A DNA stretch of 53,896 bases, from the NCBI GenBank assembly GCA_017510705.1, contig JAFWMO010000015.1, positions 1 through 53,896 of the forward strand, in the 5' to 3' direction. The notes under the pieces are model-generated. The model worked only from the letters and a program-made list of their open reading frames with translations. It was not told the origin of the DNA and ran no database searches. Source of the DNA: Candidatus Saccharimonadota bacterium. Its GTDB lineage: Bacteria > Patescibacteriota > Saccharimonadia > Saccharimonadales > Saccharimonadaceae. The position numbers were made by a program, and so were the translations under genes. Of the stretch, positions 42,589 to 51,435 are shown in pieces (within the stretch, counting starts at the first letter, position 1; the number at the start of each line of letters is the position of its first letter).

Positions 42589-45500
42589 AAAAGTTTATGA
42601 TGCCATTTTTGAGTGTTGGATTGATGCTGCTTGGAGCCATGTTGTTTAGTGGTTCTGCTCATGCATATGAATACACTAGACAAGAAAAAAAGGCTTATGG
42701 GTATGGCGTGTGGAATTGTTATGTAAATGCGTATACTGGTTTTGATAACATTGAGAGTACGGTTCCTAATTCGGTGAAAAGTAATGCCGGTTATTTGTGG
42801 GGTGGTAATGTTATTAAATCTAACAACCCGCAATTTAACCCGTATCTGATAGGCCAAGCTGGTGACAATCTGTATTGTTATCAGCTATTGGGAGGCAGTG
42901 AAAGCTTCAACGGAATTTTTATAAATAAATATGGTCATGATTACGATAATTTGAATACTTTAGAAAAGACCGATGTAGCACTTAGGGCTCTCGGTTATTC
43001 TCCTGACGCTAGTTCTGGTTCGTGTTTTACTATAGAAATTAACGTTAAGGATTGGGATGATATAAGTAGTCCGGAAAAATCTTACGAGACTGGGAAAATA
43101 TGTGGTCCGTCATCTGGCATGACTTCTGGTAATATGCGATATTATTCAGAAAATACTTATGATAGTGGCGTAATAAGTCTTGAAATGACGAATGGGAAAA
43201 AAGTGAGCTTGTCTATAGAGACTTCAGAATATAGGTATGATTATCAATATAAGATAAAAGATTATAATTCCATTGATAGTTTAAGGGTGGCGGTTGAAAA
43301 TGACCTGAAGAAGACATTTGGTAGCAATGATGTCTTGTATTATGGAACGAAGGCGTTTAGTGTGACCAAGATGATAAATGAATCGTATGCCTCATCTTAT
43401 ATATTGGGCGGTAGGTTAAATGCTGCATTATCTGTGTCTAATGGATTGTTGGGGTCGAGCTTCAAAAGTTTTACTGATTTGAAATTTTCTGATGCAGAAA
43501 AATATGATTTATACTATAATGATTATCTTCTCGGATACTATAAAGCGGAGATGAGATGCGATATTGATCCTAATTCGATTACAGCTAAGAGTCTTCAAGA
43601 TTATGGCGCCGTTGCAAAAAGAATGTATGTTGATGGTGAAGAAAAAGAGTGCTATGTGATTTCGTCTAATGATCGTTGGGGGAATAATGTGAATGGGCTA
43701 AGCGACGAAGGTTATTTCGATGGTACGTCCAGATCTTTTAAAGAAATTGTTGATGCGGTGGACTTGAATAACTTACCGAATTTTGACCCGAGCGAATATG
43801 AAGAAATAATTGACGAAAAAGAAGAGATTAATAATGCCAATGGTTGCTATGACGCTGGGCTGGATAGTCAGGCGTGGGTGCTCTGTCCAACGTTGACTAA
43901 TATGACTAGCGCGGTGGATGGATTGGACAAGATGGTAGATGACTTATTATCCTTTAATACTGATTATATCAATGACGGAAAGGCTGAGTTTACGTGGAAT
44001 ATTTTTAGAAATATAGCAAACACCATAATGATTATCGTATTGTTGGCAATTATATTCTCACAATTGACTGGTTATGGTATAGATAACTATGGCATTAAAA
44101 AAATGTTGCCAAAATTAGTCATAATGGCGATTTTGATTAATTTATCATTTATTCTGTGTAAGCTTGCTATAGATTTGTCTAATATATTAGGTGTTGGGTT
44201 AGAAAATCTATTTAGGAATTTTGGGGATGCTACATTCAGCGGGTATCAAGCTGGACAGCATCTTGCAAATATAGTTGTTGCCGTGTTTGGCACTGCTGCA
44301 GCAGCAGGTGCTACCATTAGCGTGGCGGTTCCCCTGATAGAAAGTGGTGCTGGTGGGCCTATGATTGTAATTTCTTTGCTTTTGGTGCTTTTGACGGCGT
44401 TAATATCTGTATTATTGTTCTTTATATCACTTGGAGCGAGACTGGTCATAATATTAGTGTTTACGGTTGTTTCACCAGTAGCATTTGCGTGTTATATTTT
44501 GCCAAATACGCAGAAGATATTTAAAAAATGGTGGGATATTTTTAAAGCTGCCCTTGTCATATATCCAATCTGTGGGGCATTGTATGGTATAAGTTTTATG
44601 ATTCGTAGTTTGACAAATATTCCTTTGGCAAATGGAAGTAGTGTGAGCAAAGTAGAGATGGCCGATTTTCCTATGTTACTAGTGTCTGCGGTGGCGCCGT
44701 TTATTCCGTTTTTGATTTTGCCGGCGTTGTTAAAGGGTACTTTGTCTACTCTTGGCGCAGTGGGGGGAGCCCTATCTTCGCTTGGAAATGGTTTGAGACA
44801 AGGTATTTCTCGTGGAAACCAGACGCTTCAGGGGTCAAATGCATATAAGAGCGCACAGGAAAAACAGCAGAGGAATATGACTAGGTGGCAGGCTGGACTT
44901 AAACGTGATGGCACAGAACGAAACGTGGGTAAGATCGGTAAGTTTTTGCGAGGCGGTACTAGTGGCATGGCCGGTGCGCGTGCTCAGTATTTAAAAAATC
45001 AAAATGCGCAAGCGAAAGAAAACAGTTATATGGGCGATGGTTTTGCAGCAGCTACTATTGCGCAACAAAAAGCCGTAGAGGCCGATGAGACAAAAGATTA
45101 TATGACTTTGGTGAACCATAATACTAGAAATGGTGAAGACAAAGGTGCTCTATATGATATGTATAGACAATATGAGGCTACTGGTAATAAATCTGGTATG
45201 GTGGCGGTGGCAAGGATAGCTGGTAGACGTAAAGATACTGCTGCAGATTTTGCCAAAATGCTAAATAATACCGGCAACACTATGAATGCCAGCGTAGCGA
45301 AGGAAATTGCCACTGGTGAGAATAGTGGTATGTATAGAGCTTCTGCTCCGTTTGCATTTGAATATGCCGCTCAAGTAAACAAGGGCTTTAGCGGTAATTA
45401 TGATGCGTGGTCTTCAACTCCTGGCAACATGGTAAAAGCCCTAGATAATTATGTAACGGATTCTAAAGAATTGTTAGGCATGAAGAGTGGTTCTTTGAAG

Positions 45501-45848
45501 GAATTGATTAAAACTATGAAAGACGATGAAACAAGAGTGAAGGCTGGTGGCAAAGCGTTGATTGATGATAATACTAAGGCACGAATTGCTACCTTGGCTG
45601 CGGAAGCTATTGAAAACCGTGATAAGAATGGCTTTGATTATACTAAGGCTAATGAGATTGCGCAGCTTTCGGGTAAGTATAAATATGAATATAAAAATGG
45701 GCAGGCTGTGTTTACGTCTAATAATGGAGCAAAAAATAGTAATTCTGGGCCGACTGAAATGGATGTCCCGCATAATAATCAGCCGACGAATCCTCCTGGC
45801 ACTATGGGGCCAGATGAGCCGGTTGATGATTCTGGGCAAATTATTTAA
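42585..45848 (+). CDS. VirB6/TrbL-like type IV secretion membrane protein
   Basis: 1087 residues. Signal peptide (to about AHA, residue 26), an external Cys-containing domain of about 430 residues, then six or more helices (about 480-740: FRNIANTIMIIVLLAIIF, KLVIMAILINLSFILCKL, GARLVIILVFTVVSPVAF) as in VirB6/TrbL proteins of Gram-positive and CPR bacteria, and a soluble C-terminal part of about 340 residues, helical, ending in a Pro/Asn-rich tail. No VirB4 or VirD4 is adjacent. It may form a channel for DNA or protein transfer to the host. Confidence 0.8.
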   Translation: MKKFMMPFLSVGLMLLGAMLFSGSAHAYEYTRQEKKAYGYGVWNCYVNAYTGFDNIESTVPNSVKSNAGYLWGGNVIKSNNPQFNPYLIGQAGDNLYCYQLLGGSESFNGIFINKYGHDYDNLNTLEKTDVALRALGYSPDASSGSCFTIEINVKDWDDISSPEKSYETGKICGPSSGMTSGNMRYYSENTYDSGVISLEMTNGKKVSLSIETSEYRYDYQYKIKDYNSIDSLRVAVENDLKKTFGSNDVLYYGTKAFSVTKMINESYASSYILGGRLNAALSVSNGLLGSSFKSFTDLKFSDAEKYDLYYNDYLLGYYKAEMRCDIDPNSITAKSLQDYGAVAKRMYVDGEEKECYVISSNDRWGNNVNGLSDEGYFDGTSRSFKEIVDAVDLNNLPNFDPSEYEEIIDEKEEINNANGCYDAGLDSQAWVLCPTLTNMTSAVDGLDKMVDDLLSFNTDYINDGKAEFTWNIFRNIANTIMIIVLLAIIFSQLTGYGIDNYGIKKMLPKLVIMAILINLSFILCKLAIDLSNILGVGLENLFRNFGDATFSGYQAGQHLANIVVAVFGTAAAAGATISVAVPLIESGAGGPMIVISLLLVLLTALISVLLFFISLGARLVIILVFTVVSPVAFACYILPNTQKIFKKWWDIFKAALVIYPICGALYGISFMIRSLTNIPLANGSSVSKVEMADFPMLLVSAVAPFIPFLILPALLKGTLSTLGAVGGALSSLGNGLRQGISRGNQTLQGSNAYKSAQEKQQRNMTRWQAGLKRDGTERNVGKIGKFLRGGTSGMAGARAQYLKNQNAQAKENSYMGDGFAAATIAQQKAVEADETKDYMTLVNHNTRNGEDKGALYDMYRQYEATGNKSGMVAVARIAGRRKDTAADFAKMLNNTGNTMNASVAKEIATGENSGMYRASAPFAFEYAAQVNKGFSGNYDAWSSTPGNMVKALDNYVTDSKELLGMKSGSLKELIKTMKDDETRVKAGGKALIDDNTKARIATLAAEAIENRDKNGFDYTKANEIAQLSGKYKYEYKNGQAVFTSNNGAKNSNSGPTEMDVPHNNQPTNPPGTMGPDEPVDDSGQII

Positions 45849-45977
45849 ACAGATTAATATAAAGCCAAAACTGGAGTGATATGGTGCATAGCTATTGTAT
45901 TTTTTGAAAAATATATTATAATATATTATAGAGTGTTGTTATTTACAAAATTGGGACTTTAAAAGGAGGACTAAAAT
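45849..45977 (+). other. Intergenic region with Nudix promoter
   Basis: AT-rich; TATAAT-type sequences near 45915-45930 and AAAAGGAGGA before ATG 45978. No terminator for the VirB6-like gene is evident. Confidence 0.5.
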
Positions 45978-46469
45978 ATGGAATCAAGTTTGGAGAAACA
46001 TTTTGCCGCGAGCGGCTTCGTGATAAATCGTGAAAATACCAAGATGTTGATGGTTTATCATAAAAAATTGAATACTTGGGTTATTCCTGGAGGACATTTG
46101 GAGCCGAACGAATACCCAGCTGATGGAGCACTTCGTGAAATTTTTGAGGAGACTGGCATTAAGGCTACAGTAATTGATTCGAGTGAATCTTCTTTTGAAG
46201 GGAACGAAAAAGAATCAAAAATTGCTACTCCATATGTTATGCTTAGCGAGTTTATCCCGGAGAAAAATGATAAACCTGCTCATATACATATGGATTTTGT
46301 GTATTTATGTATAGCTGATGAAACAACTCCTGTAAAACGGGAAGCTGAAGTTAGTAATGTCAAATGGATGACGTTTGAAGAAGTTTTAAAAACAGATACT
46401 TTTGAATCTATAAAGGAATTCGCAAGAAAGAGGGTGGGTGAAAAATGCGAGAATTCAGATTTGTCTTAA
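45978..46469 (+). CDS. Nudix hydrolase
   Basis: 163 residues. The Nudix box GGHLEPNEYPADGALREIFEETGI fits G-x5-E-x7-REUxEExGU completely. It cleaves a nucleoside diphosphate linked to another group; the substrate is unknown. The last 25 bases overlap the radical SAM gene, so the two are coupled. Ribosome site AAAAGGAGGA. Confidence 0.93.
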   Translation: MESSLEKHFAASGFVINRENTKMLMVYHKKLNTWVIPGGHLEPNEYPADGALREIFEETGIKATVIDSSESSFEGNEKESKIATPYVMLSEFIPEKNDKPAHIHMDFVYLCIADETTPVKREAEVSNVKWMTFEEVLKTDTFESIKEFARKRVGEKCENSDLS

Positions 46470-47296
46470 CACCGTTTTGTAACTATAAATGTTTCTTTTG
46501 TCATAGTGAGTGCATAAACGAGGGGATTTCGTTGCAATTAACCCCGAGCGATTATGAATTTATGGCGAAGGTCGCACGAGACCAACTTGTCTGGACGACA
46601 TGTACGCTAACCGGCGGTGAGCCTTTGATTTCTCCTATTTTTAAGGAAGTATGTGAAAGGTTTAGGCGCCTGGGCATTGCAACAACTGTTGTAACTAATG
46701 CAAGTCTTTTGGCTAGGCCGGAAGAACTGCTGAAAGATATTTCTCAAATTAATGTGTCGGTTCATACAATGAATCCTGATACTTACAAAAGAATTACTCA
46801 GATAGGTTATCCGCTGGAATCAATATTGAATACTATTGCGATGACTAGGGAGAAATTGCCGGAACTAGAAATTCACCTTAACTATACAGTAATAAAGGGT
46901 ATGAATGATTCCGACGAGGAATTTGAGCAATTTCTTAGATTTGCACGTAAAGTAAGAGCGAGAGCAAAATTTATTGACCTCTCCACTACGGACGAGAATT
47001 TAAAGACTGATGCTAGGGAGATTGTAAAGCAGCTTGAGGCTTTGGGTTTTAAATTGGAAGATGAAAATGCTTGGCAATATCATCTCGTTCGGGCGGGTGA
47101 GAAAACTACGGTTACGAAATGCCCTTTTAATGGTAAATACGAAGATTTGCCAGCTAGGGATGTATTCGTAGATCCAAACGGGATGATATACCGAAGCTAT
47201 GGCGGGTATTTTTCTGTAGATGCTTTGAGCGAGATCAAGTCTCGTGATGCTGATGGCTTGATCGGAAAAATCAGAGTCCTTATTAATTATTCTTAA
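46445..47296 (+). CDS. Radical SAM protein (MoaA-like)
   Basis: 283 residues with the cluster motif CNYKCFFC, SAM-binding LTGGEPLI and VTNASLL, and the barrel strand INVSVHTMNPDTYKRIT, all close to MoaA. The C-terminus has a single further Cys (TKCPFNGKY) followed by VFVDPNGMIY, which recalls the start of a second cluster site but does not complete it. No other molybdopterin genes are present. Pairing with a Nudix hydrolase suggests a modified nucleotide or cofactor product. Confidence 0.88.
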   Translation: MREFRFVLTPFCNYKCFFCHSECINEGISLQLTPSDYEFMAKVARDQLVWTTCTLTGGEPLISPIFKEVCERFRRLGIATTVVTNASLLARPEELLKDISQINVSVHTMNPDTYKRITQIGYPLESILNTIAMTREKLPELEIHLNYTVIKGMNDSDEEFEQFLRFARKVRARAKFIDLSTTDENLKTDAREIVKQLEALGFKLEDENAWQYHLVRAGEKTTVTKCPFNGKYEDLPARDVFVDPNGMIYRSYGGYFSVDALSEIKSRDADGLIGKIRVLINYS

Positions 47297-48080
47297 GCGC
47301 GGAGAGATCCGCGCTTTTTAGTACGTGTTCAAAAAGACAGGTGACGGTGAGTGGACCGACGCCGCCGATTTTTGGTGTGATAGCAGTGAGATCGGTGCGG
47401 GCGCGAACTTCTTCGGCTACGTCTCCTTTTAAAACACCATCTTCGCTAGCTGTGCCAGCATCTACAATCACTGCGCCAGGTTTTATCATCTCGTTTGTGA
47501 TAATGCCTGGTTTACCGGTGGCAGTGATGATGATGTCGTAGTTTTTTAATTCTGTGAGATCGTCGCCACGATGGAAGAGCGAAACATTATAACCAGAGCT
47601 ACTAAACATTTTGAAAAGTGGTGCGCCAACGAGTTTGCCACGCCCAACAATAGCAATCTTTGCGGTGTTTAATTTGATATCGTAGCCAGCGAGAAGCCAA
47701 TTGATGGCGGTGGCGGTGGCAGAATCAAAATTGCCATTTTCGGATAAGCCGTCGACGTCTTTTGCTGGAGCAATAAGTGCGGTGAGCTCATCGGTTTTGT
47801 CTTTTTCTAAAATTGGAAGTTGCAAAATAATGCCAGAAATATTGCTGTCTTTGTTTGCAGAAAGAATTTTTTTGCGAATGTCGTCGGTGGAACTTGCTAG
47901 GTAGTCAATAACTTTTACGCCGATATCTTCGCCATAGCGGATTTTGAGATTAACATACTTAGTGATTACTGGGTTATCGCTATCGCGGATAATAAGAAGC
48001 GTGGCGTGTTTGCCGCGAGCTTCGTGGGACTGGCGCTCTTTGATAAATCCTGCAAGTTCTTTACCGTTTAGTTCTTTCAT
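47283..48080 (-). CDS. folD: Bifunctional methylene-THF dehydrogenase/cyclohydrolase FolD
   Basis: 265 residues: catalytic Lys in YVNLKIRYGEDIGV, GIILQLPIL, PAKDVDGL, NADP site IVGRGKLVGAP (Gly-Lys where most have Ser) and PKIGGVGPLT. It interconverts one-carbon folates. The last codons contain the terminator hairpin of the convergent radical SAM gene. It overlaps murB by four bases. Confidence 0.96.
   Translation of the reverse strand: MKELNGKELAGFIKERQSHEARGKHATLLIIRDSDNPVITKYVNLKIRYGEDIGVKVIDYLASSTDDIRKKILSANKDSNISGIILQLPILEKDKTDELTALIAPAKDVDGLSENGNFDSATATAINWLLAGYDIKLNTAKIAIVGRGKLVGAPLFKMFSSSGYNVSLFHRGDDLTELKNYDIIITATGKPGIITNEMIKPGAVIVDAGTASEDGVLKGDVAEEVRARTDLTAITPKIGGVGPLTVTCLFEHVLKSADLSALKNN
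47295..47320. terminator. Terminator inside the folD 3' end
   Basis: AAGCGCGGA-GAGA-TCCGCGCTT followed by TTTTA. For the plus-strand radical SAM gene it follows the stop codon; on the minus strand it is folD coding sequence. Confidence 0.85.
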
Positions 48081-49075
48081 ATAATCTCCACTGGTTCTTG
48101 TTCCAATTTGTAGCCGAATTTATTAAAAACCGCGTCGGTAATTTCGGTGCGGGCGGCGGCGAGGTCGCTGTAATTTTTGGCGGATTCATTAATGAGTACT
48201 AGTGCTGCTTTTGGGTTTACACGCATGCCGTGGATGAGTTCGCCAGAAAATCCAGCTTTTTCAATAAGCCAACCAGAATTGACTTTGAGGCCGTCGTGAC
48301 CGTGATAAACTGGATAGCCTTTTTCCTCGGCAGCTTTAGCACCGGCTTCGTCTAGGTAAACATTTTTGAAAAACGAACCAGAGCTGGCGTGCTCTTTTGG
48401 ATCTGGAAGTTTATCGCCACGAATTTCGGAAACGATTTTTCTAATGCCTTGTGGTGAAAAATCGGTAGCGCCGGTACTAGCTATATAACGCTCGATAGAA
48501 TTGTAAAATGGACGAGACATTGCGCCGGGTTTTAGCTTTAGTGTGATGGAAATTACAAAATAACGACCTTTTTCGGAAGTGTTTAGAATGCTTTTGCGAT
48601 AGGAAAAGCCCATGTCGGATTTATTTAGGGTTTTGAATTTGCCATCTTCTGTGTCGTAGACTTCGGCAGAAACAAAAGTATCCGAAACATCTTGGCCGTA
48701 GGCACCGATATTTTGGACTGGGGCTGCGCCGGCGGAGCCAGGGATTTTGCTAAGAGCTTCGATACCAGTGAGATTCCGTTCGCAGGCGAAGGCGACGACA
48801 TCGTCCCAAATTTCGCCGCCGAATGCAGTGATGAAATTGTCTTTGATAGCAATGCCTTTCATGGCGTTTTTGATAAGTACGCCGCCAAAACCTTCGTCGT
48901 GGCCGATAGTGTTGGCGCCACCGCCGAGGATAAAGACCGGGAGATTTTTTTCTTTGGCGAAAGCATAAGCTTTGGGAATGTCTTCAATTTTTTCAACTTC
49001 AATTACAAAGCGGGCAGGGCCACCAAGGCGCATGGTAGTTAATTCTGAAATTGGAACGTTTTCTCTAATTTTCAT
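48077..49075 (-). CDS. murB: UDP-N-acetylenolpyruvoylglucosamine reductase MurB
   Basis: 332 residues: N-terminal TTMRLGGPARF, FAD-binding FILGGGANTIGHDEGFGG, SKIPGSAGAAPVQNIGAYGQ, the catalytic region YRKSIL, and HASSGSFFKN (Ser and substrate region). It makes UDP-MurNAc for peptidoglycan. Reverse-strand TATAAT (49083-49088) is seven bases before the chosen ATG; the open frame further upstream crosses the recA promoter and is not used. Confidence 0.96.
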   Translation of the reverse strand: MKIRENVPISELTTMRLGGPARFVIEVEKIEDIPKAYAFAKEKNLPVFILGGGANTIGHDEGFGGVLIKNAMKGIAIKDNFITAFGGEIWDDVVAFACERNLTGIEALSKIPGSAGAAPVQNIGAYGQDVSDTFVSAEVYDTEDGKFKTLNKSDMGFSYRKSILNTSEKGRYFVISITLKLKPGAMSRPFYNSIERYIASTGATDFSPQGIRKIVSEIRGDKLPDPKEHASSGSFFKNVYLDEAGAKAAEEKGYPVYHGHDGLKVNSGWLIEKAGFSGELIHGMRVNPKAALVLINESAKNYSDLAAARTEITDAVFNKFGYKLEQEPVEII

Positions 49076-49094
49076 ACTTTTTATTATACCACGT

Positions 49095-49134
49095 GGGGTG
49101 GGGGGTTGTAAAATACACAACATTATGCTATACA
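49095..49134 (+). promoter_or_regulatory. GGGGTTGTAA-type promoter upstream of recA
   Basis: GGGGTGGGGGGTTGTAA (49095-49111), identical to the comEC site, then 17 bases ending ATGC and TATACA (49129-49134). A GAAAATA/TATTTTC hairpin (about 49143-49169) and a second TATAAT-like site follow before recA, so recA may have two promoters. Confidence 0.6.
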
Positions 49135-49208
49135 GGGGTGCAGAAAATAGCAAGGTGTGTTTATTTTCTAAAAAATAATATATAATATAACAAAAGAAAG
49201 GTAATACT

Positions 49209-50234
49209 ATGGCAAAAAAGGATGCGGTGGCAGAAAAAAATGATAAACAGAGCGACGGAAAGTCTGAGGCACTAAAACTCGCAATTTCACAAATTACCAA
49301 ACAATTTGGTGATGGCTCTATCATGAGACTAGGTGAGACGCCAAAAATGGATGTGGAGCTTCTCCCATCTGGGTCTTTGGCACTAGATATGGCGCTTGGA
49401 GGTGGCTACCCGAAAGGGCGTATCATTGAGATTTATGGGCCAGAATCTTCTGGCAAGACGACGCTAGCGCTTCACGCGATTGCAGAAATTCAGAAGCAAG
49501 GCGGGCAAGCTGCGTTTATTGACGCAGAGCACGCGCTGGATCCGGCATATGCCAAGAAAATTGGTGTGGATACGGAGAATTTGCTAATTTCGCAACCTGA
49601 TAATGGTGAACAAGCGCTTGAGATTTGTGAAACTTTGGTGCGTTCTAATGCGGTAGATTTGATTGTAGTGGATTCGGTGGCGGCGCTAGTACCACAAGCT
49701 GAGATTGACGGCGAGATGGGTGATGCGCAAATGGGGCTTCAGGCTAGACTGATGAGCCAAGCAATGCGTAAACTTACTGGTATTATTAGTAAGTCTAAAG
49801 CTACAGTGATATTTATCAACCAAATTCGTATGAAGATTGGCGTGATGTTTGGTAATCCAGAGACCACTACTGGTGGTAATGCGTTGAAATTCTATGCGTC
49901 GGTGCGTATTGATATTCGTAGGATTGGGCAAATTAAGGAGGGCGACAATATTTCTGGTAATCGTACGAAGATTAAGGTAGTAAAGAATAAGATTGCAGCA
50001 CCTTTCCGTACGGCTGAGTTTGATATTATGTACAATGAAGGTATTTCTAAGACTGGCGATGTGCTAGATCTTGGCATTCAATACGGTATTCTTGAAAAAG
50101 CTGGTGCGTTTGTGAAATACAAGGGTGAGACGATTGGACAAGGTCGTGAAGCGGTGAAGAAATTGTTTAAGGAAAAACCAGAACTAATGGCTGAGATTGA
50201 AAAACAAGTACGCGAAAAAGCTGCACAGGAATAA
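49209..50234 (+). CDS. recA: Recombinase RecA
   Basis: 341 residues: Walker [10 protein letters not shown], Walker [13 protein letters not shown]1 [22 protein letters not shown]-type block ([12 protein letters not shown]), L2 [18 protein letters not shown], and a short C-terminus. It drives strand exchange in repair and in integration of transformed DNA. GAAAGG precedes the ATG. It shares a rare promoter motif with comEC and is coupled to recX by TAATG. Confidence 0.98.
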   Translation: MAKKDAVAEKNDKQSDGKSEALKLAISQITKQFGDGSIMRLGETPKMDVELLPSGSLALDMALGGGYPKGRIIEIYGPESSGKTTLALHAIAEIQKQGGQAAFIDAEHALDPAYAKKIGVDTENLLISQPDNGEQALEICETLVRSNAVDLIVVDSVAALVPQAEIDGEMGDAQMGLQARLMSQAMRKLTGIISKSKATVIFINQIRMKIGVMFGNPETTTGGNALKFYASVRIDIRRIGQIKEGDNISGNRTKIKVVKNKIAAPFRTAEFDIMYNEGISKTGDVLDLGIQYGILEKAGAFVKYKGETIGQGREAVKKLFKEKPELMAEIEKQVREKAAQE

Positions 50235-50908
50235 TGGAAGGACAGTTGAAATTATGGGGGGATGACGTGGAAGCGGAAACGTCTGGTCTGAAAATTACGG
50301 ACATCCGCCAGGCGGTAAAGAATGAAAATCGCGTAAATGTTTTTGTGAATAATAAATATGCGTTTTCGCTAGATATTTCGCAAGTGGTGGATTTCCATAT
50401 CAAAAAAGGTCTTGCGATTTCTGCAGAGCAATTAGAAGAATATAAGCGTGCGTCTGAATTTGGTAAACTTTATCAAAGGGCGCTAGAATGGACGCTGACG
50501 AGGCCGCATTCAGAAAGAGAAGTGCGTGATTATTTGCGCCGGAAAATTTACGAGAAAAAAGTTGATAAAGAATATGTAGATAAGATTCTGGATAAATTGA
50601 AAGAAAAAAAGTATGTAAATGATGAAGCGTTTGCAACGTATTATGTGGAAAATCGGTTTGTGAGGCGGGGAATTTCTAGAAAGAGATTGTATATGGAACT
50701 AATGCAAAAAGGTGTGGCGCAGGACATTATTGAAGAAGCTTTGAATGCGCGGAATGACGAAGATGAAATATTAAAAATTATCGCAAAAAAACGTGCGAAA
50801 TATGACGATGTGGGGCTTATTCAGTACTTGTGTCGGCAGGGGTTTTCGTATCAGTTGGCGCAAGATCTTGTTCGGACTTACGAAACGGATTCACAAAGTT
50901 GGGAATAA
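50234..50908 (+). CDS. recX: RecA modulator RecX
   Basis: 224 residues: N-terminal extension (KITDIRQAVKNENRVNVFV) and three-helix repeats (YQRALEWTLTRPHSEREVRDYL, LKEKKYVNDEAFATYYVENRF, GISRKRLYMELMQKGV). RecX binds and restrains RecA filaments. Overlaps recA by one base. Its last 92 bases are antisense to the end of the convergent PRC-barrel gene. Confidence 0.93.
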   Translation: MEGQLKLWGDDVEAETSGLKITDIRQAVKNENRVNVFVNNKYAFSLDISQVVDFHIKKGLAISAEQLEEYKRASEFGKLYQRALEWTLTRPHSEREVRDYLRRKIYEKKVDKEYVDKILDKLKEKKYVNDEAFATYYVENRFVRRGISRKRLYMELMQKGVAQDIIEEALNARNDEDEILKIIAKKRAKYDDVGLIQYLCRQGFSYQLAQDLVRTYETDSQSWE

Positions 50909-51428
50909 AATCTTCTTTTTCGGCTTTGGCCTTGATAACTTTTTCTTCGTCTTTGACTATGATTTTGTAGTCGGTGATTTCAACGATTTCTTTGCGCGGG
51001 ATGGTGAGCTCTGGATCCATGAGACTTTTCATGATAGGACGTTTTACAATGATTTGCTGGACGCTGAAATTGTCGTTTGTAACGATGTAGTCTGAAACTT
51101 TGCCGAGTTTGGAGCCTTTTTTGGTTTCAACTTTGAGATTGATGAGATTGAAATTGAGTTTTAGGACTTCGGAAATTTTGATAACGTCATTTGGCTCGAC
51201 GAGCTCTTCAACACTATCGATCACCATGCCATAGCGGGAATATTCACGGATGGATTTGGTGTCTAAAATATAGGCTGGGGATTTGCCAACCACGCCACCA
51301 CCTAGGATGAAACCGATAATTTTGAGAGAATTTGGGTCAACAATACATTCGGAAATACTGGCGATTCCCGCGGCGGCTTGCATGCTAAGAATTGGTGTAC
51401 CAATAAGGCGACTTGCTGCGATTAACAT
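50817..51428 (-). CDS. PRC-barrel domain protein
   Basis: 203 residues with two PRC-barrel-like halves: ASRLIGTPILSM...VDPNSLKIIGFIL near the start and KVETKKGSKLGKVSDYIVT in the middle, then a charged, Thr-rich tail. PRC barrels bind RNA or protein (RimM is the best known). Role unknown. Reverse-strand TATAAT (51435-51440) overlaps the truB stop codon and lies six bases before the start: own leaderless promoter. Confidence 0.82.
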   Translation of the reverse strand: MLIAASRLIGTPILSMQAAAGIASISECIVDPNSLKIIGFILGGGVVGKSPAYILDTKSIREYSRYGMVIDSVEELVEPNDVIKISEVLKLNFNLINLKVETKKGSKLGKVSDYIVTNDNFSVQQIIVKRPIMKSLMDPELTIPRKEIVEITDYKIIVKDEEKVIKAKAEKEDFIPNFVNPFRKSEQDLAPTDTKTPADTSTE

Positions 51429-51435
51429 ATTTTAA

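Noticed and set aside
45474-45839. 121-codon frame antisense to the VirB6-like tail
   Set aside because: Composition is Ile/Arg/Ser shadow type and there are no initiation signals.
46445-47296. Viperin (ddhCTP synthase)
   Set aside because: CNYKCFFC is shared with viperin, but LTGGEPLI and the following barrel segments are nearer to MoaA; kept only as a possibility.
48972-49178. 68-codon plus-strand frame crossing the murB start and recA promoter
   Set aside because: It overlaps murB coding sequence antisense and covers a promoter region; no ribosome site.
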